NCBI GenBank assembly: GCA_018812355.1
Contig: JAHJDQ010000142.1
Span: 1-6,816, forward strand
Origin: Nanobdellota archaeon
GTDB taxonomy: Archaea > Nanobdellota > Nanobdellia > Woesearchaeales > GW2011-AR9
Direction of reading: 5' to 3'
DNA: 6,816 nt
A program made the position numbers and the translations under genes. The notes under the pieces were generated by a model. It searched no databases and had not been told where the DNA came from. It worked only from the letters and a program-made list of their open reading frames with translations. Of the stretch, positions 1-6,816 are shown piece after piece; positions within the stretch are counted from its first letter, which is position 1; each line of letters starts with the position of its first letter.

Positions 1-2821
1 ACTCTGCTTCAACAAAAGACTCAGGAACTTCTCTTGCAATGATTAGCATTTCCCGGGTAATTCTAACCTCTTTCCCATCATACTTAAACTTAAACGCTTT
101 TTCCCGATCAATACTTTCAATAATCTTTTCCGGATTCTCACTTTTTAAACGAGTGATAATCTCAGGAGTTAATTGCGCATAAGCTTGACCAATCTTACCC
201 TGATCTGCTCTAATACTTACTTTCACACCTGGAAATTTTTCCATTAAATCAATTGCTTTAACATTAACTTGTTTGCTTAGTAATTCTCTTAACGTTGCCA
301 CCCCTTCCAGCACCTGCTCATTCTTGCTAACAATAACAACTTCTTTTACTGGCCAACGTACTCCTAACTTTGCTTTTTCTCGAGCTGCCAGAATTGCTTG
401 AATTACTTGTTTCATTGCTTCCATTTCCTTCTCTAATAATAAGTCAATTTTTCTCTCATCTGCTTCTGGCCAATCATAATGAGATAAACTATCTTCCTGC
501 AATCCAAACTCTTCTTTAAAATTCAAATAAATCCCATCACTAATAAAAGGCGCAACCACACTAAACATTTTTAAGAATTCTAATAACACTTTAGCAATCG
601 TCGAAATAACAACTTCTTTATCTTCCTTTTTGCCTAACGAACTTTTCTCCCTAACCAGTTGAATGTAAGTTCGACTTAATTCTAAATACAATTCTTCTAA
701 CGGGGCGATGGTTTCATCAAACCTATACTGATCAAATAACGAAGTGACTTCTTTAATCGTAGTATTTAATTTAGAAAGAATATATTTCTCTTCTAATCCT
801 AAACTCTCCACATCAACCGATAATTCAAAAGGATTAATCTGATTATCCTGCGCTAAATTAAGCAATAACTTGTGCACATTCCAAAGAATTTGTAAATGAC
901 GAGACTTCAAAACTGCTTCTTCCCAACTGAAACGAATATCCTGTCCAGCACTAGTTCCACACATATAATAACGAAGAACATCCGCTCCATGCTTATCAAC
1001 CATTTCATCAGGAGAAATAATATTTCCTAAGGATTTACTCATCTTTACTCCGCCAATATCTCTTAACATGCCGTGCATGTAAACGTTCTTGTAGGGATTC
1101 TTGACCAAGGTTAATTGCGAACAAATTGAGAGCATACTAAACCATAATCTTACTTGTTCGGTCGCTTCTAAAATCAAATCAGCCGGAAAGAAATTTTCAA
1201 AATAATCTTCTCGTTGTGGATAATATAAACAATTCCAAGAAGCCGTACCCGCATCTATCCACACATCTAAAATGTCAGGAATTCTTTTTAATGTTCCCTC
1301 TTTACACTTACATTTCCATTCAATTTCATCAATCCAGGGACGATGTAAATCTTTTGGAACACTACCAGCTTTCTCTTTCAATTCTTTAATCGAACCAATC
1401 ACTTCCAGATGTTGACATTTACTACACTTCCAAATTGGTACTGGCGTACCCCAGTATCTTTGTCTGGTAATTGAATTATCTTTTAAGTTTCTGGTCCAAG
1501 CATCAAATGCCTCTGTCTGCGGAACCCAGTTAACTTTCTGATTCTCTTCCAACATTTTTTCTCTAAGATCTTCAATTTTGAAAAACCACTGTTTTGTTGT
1601 CCGGAAAATAATCGGTTTGTGACATCTCCAACAATGCGGATAATCATGCTCAACTTTTGTCGTCGCTAAAATTGCCCCTTTCTCTTTTAAAGCCTCGACA
1701 AATTTATGGTCATCAACCTTCGCTCTTAACTTAGCAAACTGACCCATCCTAGGAGGAAAGTAACCATCTTCACTAAGCGTATTGTAAGCTGGCAAATCGT
1801 AAGGCTTGGCTGCTTCCTGATCCTCCGGACCACAACCAGGCGCACAATGCACCAATCCTGATCCTGCTGTAGTGTCAACGTAATCTTTACTTAAAATAAC
1901 TGTATGTACATTAGGATGTTTTTCTTTCAACTCTTTATACTCAGCAACCTCATCAGCAAACGGATGAACATACTCCCAACCTTCCATCTCGCTACCTTTA
2001 AACTCTTCCACAACTTTCATTTTTTTGTTGAAGACAGACTGGACCACTACTCCAGCAAGAGCTTTGACAAGAATCCACTTCTCCCCATCAACTTCAACCT
2101 TCAAATAATCTAGTTCTGGATTAACCATTACCGCTAAATTGAACGGAATTGTCCAGGGGGTGGTTGTCCAGATAATTAAGCACTCATCTTTTTTCCCTTT
2201 CAATTTTAATTTTACAAAAATAGAATTATCCGTAACGTTTTCATACTCACATTCATGTTTGGCTAAGGCAGTCTCACAATATTGACACCAAGTCATTACT
2301 TTCTTACCGCGGTAAAGTCGTTTATTTTCATAAGCTTTCTTAACTAACCACCATTCTCCTTCCATGTAATCGTTAGTTAAAGCCATGTAAGAATCAGAGT
2401 AATCTAAAGTAACTCCTAACCGTTGAAAAATTCTTGTCATTTCTTCGCCCATCTTTAAGGCATGCGCTTCACACTCTTTCATGAATTTATTAACGCCAAA
2501 CTTTTCAATCGCTTCTTTCGTTTCTAAATTATGTTTGGCCATTACTTTATGAGCTGTCGGCAGGCCATGCACATCATAACCATTTCTGTCCCAAACCTTA
2601 AAACCACGAAAACGTTTGTAACGTAAAGCCATATCCTTCAATACTGTATTCCAAGCGGTTCCTAAATGTACTTTTCCAGAAGTATAAGGCGGTCCTTGTA
2701 AAAAGTTGAATTTCTTCCCTGTTTTATTCTTCTCCTTCAGTTTCTCAAGAATTTTATGATACTTCCAGTATTCTAAAATCGACGGTTCCAGTTCAGCATG
2801 GTTATAATTCTCAAACCTCAT
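1..2821 (-). CDS. ileS: isoleucyl-tRNA synthetase, archaeal type (3' end outside window)
   Basis: Charges tRNA-Ile with isoleucine in the cytoplasm and hydrolyses mischarged valine. The frame is open for 940 residues from the ATG at 2821 to the window edge; archaeal IleRS is usually a little over 1,000 residues, so roughly the last tenth is missing. In order: PPYTSG (44-49) and the first class I signature as HLGT (52-55), the form usual in archaeal IleRS; WCQYC pair (C179, C182); CP1 editing domain with WTTTPWTIPFN (218-228) and a GSGLVHCAPG-type motif ending in D334; cysteine pairs C397/C400, C466/C469 and C504/C506, likely zinc sites; DVWIDAG; and KMSKS (593-597). The rest is the helical anticodon-binding region. 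GLPTAH (86-91) stands where most IleRS have GLPIE. The start is fixed by homology and by a TATA box about 25 nt upstream, implying a leaderless mRNA. Translated by eye; no frameshift or stop found. Confidence 0.96.
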   Translation of the reverse strand, partial: MRFENYNHAELEPSILEYWKYHKILEKLKEKNKTGKKFNFLQGPPYTSGKVHLGTAWNTVLKDMALRYKRFRGFKVWDRNGYDVHGLPTAHKVMAKHNLETKEAIEKFGVNKFMKECEAHALKMGEEMTRIFQRLGVTLDYSDSYMALTNDYMEGEWWLVKKAYENKRLYRGKKVMTWCQYCETALAKHECEYENVTDNSIFVKLKLKGKKDECLIIWTTTPWTIPFNLAVMVNPELDYLKVEVDGEKWILVKALAGVVVQSVFNKKMKVVEEFKGSEMEGWEYVHPFADEVAEYKELKEKHPNVHTVILSKDYVDTTAGSGLVHCAPGCGPEDQEAAKPYDLPAYNTLSEDGYFPPRMGQFAKLRAKVDDHKFVEALKEKGAILATTKVEHDYPHCWRCHKPIIFRTTKQWFFKIEDLREKMLEENQKVNWVPQTEAFDAWTRNLKDNSITRQRYWGTPVPIWKCSKCQHLEVIGSIKELKEKAGSVPKDLHRPWIDEIEWKCKCKEGTLKRIPDILDVWIDAGTASWNCLYYPQREDYFENFFPADLILEATEQVRLWFSMLSICSQLTLVKNPYKNVYMHGMLRDIGGVKMSKSLGNIISPDEMVDKHGADVLRYYMCGTSAGQDIRFSWEEAVLKSRHLQILWNVHKLLLNLAQDNQINPFELSVDVESLGLEEKYILSKLNTTIKEVTSLFDQYRFDETIAPLEELYLELSRTYIQLVREKSSLGKKEDKEVVISTIAKVLLEFLKMFSVVAPFISDGIYLNFKEEFGLQEDSLSHYDWPEADERKIDLLLEKEMEAMKQVIQAILAAREKAKLGVRWPVKEVVIVSKNEQVLEGVATLRELLSKQVNVKAIDLMEKFPGVKVSIRADQGKIGQAYAQLTPEIITRLKSENPEKIIESIDREKAFKFKYDGKEVRITREMLIIAREVPESFVEAE

Positions 2822-2841
2822 TTAGAGAAGTGATTAACTAT

Positions 2842-2849
2842 TATATAAA
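2842..2849 (-). promoter_or_regulatory. TATA box of the IleRS gene
   Basis: On the minus strand this reads TTTATATA, a good archaeal TBP site. Its centre is about 25 nt upstream of the IleRS ATG, which puts the expected transcription start at or next to the start codon. No Shine-Dalgarno sequence is present, fitting a leaderless transcript. The T-run at 2847-2851 overlaps it and may also terminate transcription of the gene upstream. Inferred from position and composition only. Confidence 0.6.
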
Positions 2850-2873
2850 AATGTTTGGGAGTGAGAAATAACT

Positions 2874-4430
2874 TTAATCCCGAAGAGCCGCGATTAAAAG
2901 AAGAACTCCTTCATCATCGATCAACTTCACTAAATCACTTGGTACTGGGTTTCCGAAAGTTTGTAAAGCCCGTTTTGTTTTCTTACGAAGATTTCTTGTT
3001 CCACCCTTACCTAATTTTCCAATAAAATAAGAAGAGATAATAGAACCGTCCGGATTTCTACGCACTTCCTCATGACCAGACCATTCACAAAAATAATCAT
3101 CATCCATGAAATATCTCACAAAAAGAGCTTCTTGCTGTTCTTTAGTCAACTTATTAATTAGTTCAGCAGAAATTGGATTTAAACTTGTTTTATAATCCTT
3201 TTGATCATTACTTTCATTTTCTTGTTGTGGTAAATAAATCTCAACTGGTTCTGTTCTAATTTCATGCTTTTTTTTAAATTTAGAATCAATACTTTCTGTA
3301 GATTCTTGATTATCAGTAGAATTACTTTTATTATCATCAACACTTACTTCCAAAGCTGAGTGAGTTTCAGTAGAAGAACCATATCTCTTAAAGAAAAGTT
3401 CTGGATCATTTAACCTTAATAAATAACGTTTTTTAAAAAAATCTAATGCTTTTACCTTCCAATGTCTAACCGCTTCTCTACTCACTTCTGATTGATTAGC
3501 GATTCCTTGCCCATCATTATCATTGAAATATAATTCCTCAATAACCATCCGATCACGTTCACAAAGAGTTGATAGTACATCAACTATAATTTCTTCCCTT
3601 TGTAACTCACTATAATTTTCAATAGAATCAACAACATTAGGATCTTCAACAAAATCCTGCAAGGTACTATCTTCATTTTTACCAAACGGCTTATCAATTG
3701 AATCAACATAGACACGATTAGCCAGTAAATCATCATACTCTTGATTGGAAGAAATACATCCATATTCAATCATGCGATCTGAGATCTCTCCTCGAGTTGG
3801 ATATCTCACCAGCCTTTCTCTCAATTCATTTTCGAGAAATCTGCTGATTTTCAAGAGCTGAGCTTCTCTTTGTGATTGACCATCTCTTTTGGCAGTCGTA
3901 GCTGTCCTCTTGTGCATATTACTATAAATCCATTTATAAGCATGACCACTAAATTTCACTCCCCTTTTATAATCATAATTTTCAATAGCTTTCATTAATC
4001 CAAAATAACCCTCCTGTTCAAAATCATCAAAATCAGACTCCTTTCCTCTCGAAAATGATTTGGCTATTTTTCGAACTAAACCTTTACATCCCAAAATTGG
4101 AATTTCCCTCAATTTTTCATGATAACGTTTACTTTGTGAAGTTGCAACTAATTCTGGATTTTTTTCAGGAGTACAAGCAACATAACATCTTCCCCAAGTA
4201 AGCTGATTATCTTTTTCATTAAAATCGATTTTTCCAGCATTATAATTATCTATAAAAGATTTTACTTCATCTAAAGTTGGAAGGGATTCCTCTTCATTAC
4301 CACTTTTTATTAAATCCTGATCATCAACTAATTTCAAATATGGAACTTCTACCTTAGGACCAATCTCTTTATCATCAACTTTAAGTTCAGTTTTTTTCCC
4401 AACAATTGGGTCATAACATATCGCGGACAT
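2874..4430 (-). CDS. sigma-70-family transcription factor-like protein with C-terminal extension
   Basis: In bacteria this family guides RNA polymerase to promoters; its role here is unknown. Residues 1-110 are not recognised. Residues 115-176 match sigma regions 2.1-2.4: DFEQEG (136-141), GLMKAI (144-149), YKRGVKFS (154-161), then W167. Clamp-binding positions D136, Q139, E140 and M146 are kept; equivalents of E. coli W433, Q437 and T440 are replaced by K166, S170 and H173. PTRGEIS (211-217) fits region 3. SIDKPFG (244-250) followed by LQDFVED (257-263) matches the region 3.2 finger of group 3 sigmas such as FliA or SigB. Region 4 spans 276-337, with LCERDRMVI and a helix-turn-helix around SREAVRHWK (317-325). 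A Ser/Asn/Asp/Glu-rich linker (about 350-415) leads to a C-terminal domain (418-518) ending in a basic segment. Base use resembles its neighbours. Family assignment is strong; function in an archaeon is not. Confidence 0.9.
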   Translation of the reverse strand: MSAICYDPIVGKKTELKVDDKEIGPKVEVPYLKLVDDQDLIKSGNEEESLPTLDEVKSFIDNYNAGKIDFNEKDNQLTWGRCYVACTPEKNPELVATSQSKRYHEKLREIPILGCKGLVRKIAKSFSRGKESDFDDFEQEGYFGLMKAIENYDYKRGVKFSGHAYKWIYSNMHKRTATTAKRDGQSQREAQLLKISRFLENELRERLVRYPTRGEISDRMIEYGCISSNQEYDDLLANRVYVDSIDKPFGKNEDSTLQDFVEDPNVVDSIENYSELQREEIIVDVLSTLCERDRMVIEELYFNDNDGQGIANQSEVSREAVRHWKVKALDFFKKRYLLRLNDPELFFKRYGSSTETHSALEVSVDDNKSNSTDNQESTESIDSKFKKKHEIRTEPVEIYLPQQENESNDQKDYKTSLNPISAELINKLTKEQQEALFVRYFMDDDYFCEWSGHEEVRRNPDGSIISSYFIGKLGKGGTRNLRKKTKRALQTFGNPVPSDLVKLIDDEGVLLLIAALRD

Positions 4431-4436
4431 GGAAGA

Positions 4437-4464
4437 GTTTAAAAAAACACTTCGTTTAAAAAAC
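4437..4464 (-). promoter_or_regulatory. tandem TTTAAA promoter elements of the sigma-like gene
   Basis: Two near-identical copies of GTTTAAAAAAC (plus-strand reading, at 4437 and 4454, 17 bp apart) lie just upstream of the ATG at 4430. On the minus strand they read as T-rich TATA-like boxes. The distal copy is about 27 nt from the ATG, the right distance for a leaderless start; the proximal copy is too close to serve that start and could be a second TBP site or an operator half. No Shine-Dalgarno sequence is seen. Functional assignment is inference. Confidence 0.45.
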
Positions 4465-4479
4465 TATTGATTTTTGTTC

Positions 4480-4489
4480 AAAAAAGAAA
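4480..4489 (-). terminator. T-rich terminator after the membrane regulator gene
   Basis: Directly after the TGA stop of the gene ending at 4490, the minus strand reads TTTCTTTTTT. Archaeal RNA polymerase commonly stops at such T-runs without a hairpin. Its position immediately past the stop and just before the next gene's promoter fits separate transcription of the two genes. Confidence 0.4.
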
Positions 4490-5233
4490 TCACTTCAAAA
4501 GTACAACATTTCCTCTACCTTTCTTAACCTTCTCAATCATACCCTTATGTTCTAATTCCGTTAAAATCAAAGAAACCTTAGCTTCTGATAAATGCAACAT
4601 CTCCCGACGTAATTTCTTCTGCGTAATCCGGCCATCATTCTTTTTAATAATCGCTACAACCTCATCAATATATCCAGGTTCAGCAGCAATTTCTTCCTTA
4701 TGCTGCTCAACTGTCTTCTTTCCCTCAGCTTTATGCATCTTTCTAAACTTACTTAAACTGCCCCACTTACGACGAGCCTTAATTATCCGCCACAATCCAA
4801 AAATAACTACTAACGCCGCTACATAATATGCCCAAGTTCGATCTTTAACTTCTTCTACTTCCGTAAACAACTGTTCATCCGTATCACTCCACAATTCATC
4901 TTCGTCAACAAAACTTGGTAAAAGAAATAAATCAAAGACAACCTCACCCTCACCTAGAGAAACTTCTTCCGTTACTATAATCAAACCTTTCTGTGCCGTT
5001 AAGGTATACTCTCCCGACGTTAATTCAAATTGATACGTTCCTTCCTTAGCTAAATACTTTTGCCCATTAATCTCTACTAAAACATCATTCTCAACATCTA
5101 ATTTTTCATTATAGATTGTTCCCTTTAATGTTGCTGCACTAACTAAAGTAGAGAAAATGACTAAGAGTAAGGTAATTATGATTATTTTCTTTTGAAAACA
5201 TACGTTTTCTAAACCTTTCTTCGAAAGCTTCAT
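4490..5233 (-). CDS. membrane-anchored winged-helix transcriptional regulator with external beta domain
   Basis: A probable one-component membrane regulator, of the kind described in archaea as membrane-associated HTH proteins (COG2512-like; family number from memory). A signal peptide or N-terminal anchor (K15-K16, then a hydrophobic stretch to about residue 33) precedes a small beta-rich external domain (35-105) with LKGTIYNEKLDV and GTYQFELTSGEYTLTA, resembling carboxypeptidase-regulatory-like/PEGA folds. An acidic stalk (109-131) leads to a transmembrane helix (about 135-151), a basic cytoplasmic segment (RRKWGSLSKFRK), and a C-terminal winged helix (185-247) with GRITQKKLRR, LSEAKVSLIL as recognition helix and the wing KGRGNVVLL. 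The ligand and target genes are unknown. The ATG at 5233 is supported by a TATA box about 26 nt upstream. It lies 59 bp upstream of the sigma-like gene on the same strand, with its own terminator-like T-run. Confidence 0.82.
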   Translation of the reverse strand: MKLSKKGLENVCFQKKIIIITLLLVIFSTLVSAATLKGTIYNEKLDVENDVLVEINGQKYLAKEGTYQFELTSGEYTLTAQKGLIIVTEEVSLGEGEVVFDLFLLPSFVDEDELWSDTDEQLFTEVEEVKDRTWAYYVAALVVIFGLWRIIKARRKWGSLSKFRKMHKAEGKKTVEQHKEEIAAEPGYIDEVVAIIKKNDGRITQKKLRREMLHLSEAKVSLILTELEHKGMIEKVKKGRGNVVLLK

Positions 5234-5255
5234 TATTTAAAACAAATCAAGTGAT

Positions 5256-5263
5256 TATAAAAA
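5256..5263 (-). promoter_or_regulatory. TATA box of the membrane regulator gene
   Basis: The minus strand reads TTTTATAA, about 26 nt upstream of the ATG at 5233. The predicted start falls at or within a few nucleotides of the ATG, so the mRNA should be leaderless. This is the same arrangement as at the IleRS gene. Confidence 0.6.
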
Positions 5264-5385
5264 ACTTACCTAATAAAAAAGACATTGCCTAGTTTTTTGC
5301 CTTTCTCAATTTTTTATTTTTTATTTTTTTATTATTTTCCAACAAAATTATCCTAACATCAACTTTCTTCACGACTAATTAAGCA
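5264..5385. other. AT-rich divergent intergenic region with T6A-type low-complexity tract
   Basis: This stretch separates the leftward membrane regulator gene from the rightward rRNA operon. It holds a low-complexity tract at about 5310-5338 made of T-runs separated by single A residues, and a short direct repeat TTGCCT (5285 and 5298). No ORF or RNA gene is visible. The tract could be a bendable upstream sequence of the rRNA promoter or a stop for stray plus-strand transcription; neither can be shown here. Confidence 0.5.
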
Positions 5386-5401
5386 CAGAAAGCTTTATAA
5401 A
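5386..5401 (+). promoter_or_regulatory. rRNA operon promoter (BRE and TATA box)
   Basis: TTTATAAA at 5394-5401 is a textbook archaeal TATA box, preceded by the purine-rich CAGAAAGC (5386-5393), which fits a TFB recognition element. The expected transcription start is about 25 nt downstream of the box, near 5423-5426. It is the strongest TATA-like sequence ahead of the 16S gene. No bacterial-type TTGACA/TATAAT pair is seen near it. Confidence 0.7.
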
Positions 5402-5423
5402 CAATCCACCTCCCCAATCTAAA

Positions 5424-5563
5424 ACAACATGTGTACTCAATTAATCTTGAGTACGAAAAAGGTGATCCATGTAACAATGGACGACTATCTTTGATAAAAT
5501 TCCAAATAAGTAGCGAAATGCGACCAATAATAATATTTCTAAACAGGATTTAAAATAAAATTA
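5424..5563 (+). other. rRNA 5' leader with two hairpins and a 16S-tail-complementary segment
   Basis: The expected pre-16S leader, about 140 nt. It contains a perfect 8-bp hairpin, GTACTCAA (5433-5440) with TTGAGTAC (5447-5454) and a 6-nt loop, then a 5-bp hairpin TCCAT (5466-5470) with ATGGA (5477-5481). Between them, AGGTGATCC (5460-5468) is complementary to GGATCACCT, the near-universal 16S 3' tail. No tRNA or snoRNA boxes were found. The processing stem that normally flanks archaeal 16S cannot be tested because its 3' half lies outside the window. Confidence 0.55.

Positions 5564-6816
<1,253 letters not shown>

Noticed and set aside
1904..2113. Plus-strand open frame of 69 codons
   Set aside because: Antisense to the IleRS editing-domain region, which has strong coding evidence on the other strand.
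3584..3769. Minus-strand open frame of 61 codons
   Set aside because: Out-of-frame shadow inside the sigma-like gene, whose region 3.2 is clear over the same bases.
4467..4826. Plus-strand open frame of 119 codons
   Set aside because: Antisense to the winged-helix regulator gene; composition is that expected from the complement of a Lys/Glu-rich protein.
5310..5338. T-run/A tract as a tandem repeat or CRISPR-like array
   Set aside because: Irregular unit lengths and no spacers; simple low-complexity AT-rich intergenic DNA.
5469..5494. Start-stop ATG TAA and a five-codon ORF (MDDYL) after a Shine-Dalgarno-like GGTGA in the rRNA leader
   Set aside because: The other genes here are leaderless, rRNA leaders are not normally translated, and the GGTGATCC segment has another possible meaning as a complement of the 16S tail.

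Overview
The window looks like chromosomal DNA from a low-GC archaeon, most likely of the DPANN group (Woesearchaeota/Pacearchaeota-like). Three things point this way: an archaeal-type but divergent 16S rRNA gene, an archaeal-type isoleucyl-tRNA synthetase, and TATA-box promoters placed so close to start codons that the mRNAs should be leaderless. The assignment to DPANN is inference; the archaeal assignment is well supported.

Layout. Three protein genes lie on the minus strand, each with its own promoter-like sequence: the N-terminal 940 residues of isoleucyl-tRNA synthetase (1-2821, running off the left edge), a 518-residue protein with the full order of bacterial sigma-70 regions 2, 3, 3.2 and 4 plus a C-terminal extension (2874-4430), and a 247-residue secreted/membrane-anchored protein with a cytoplasmic winged-helix domain (4490-5233). 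An AT-rich divergent intergenic region (5234-5393) leads to a plus-strand rRNA promoter, a structured leader, and the 5' part of a 16S rRNA gene (from about 5564, running off the right edge).

Two items stand out. First, a sigma-70-family protein encoded between an archaeal IleRS gene and archaeal 16S rRNA is unexpected, because archaeal RNA polymerase starts transcription with TBP and TFB and archaea are held to lack sigma factors. The residues that in bacteria bind the RNA polymerase clamp are largely kept, while those that read the -10 element are not. Second, the 16S gene is interrupted in the 790 loop (E. coli numbering 793/794) by a 108-nt ORF-less insertion. Its ends fold into a bulge-helix-bulge motif whose expected cleavage points restore the exact universal 16S sequence, so it is very probably an archaeal-type rRNA intron. 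It splits the binding site of the common 806R amplicon primer.

How the genes fit together: IleRS serves translation and the 16S gene the ribosome, while the two middle genes are probable transcription regulators, one soluble and one membrane-bound. Whether these regulators act on the neighbouring rRNA promoter cannot be told from the sequence.
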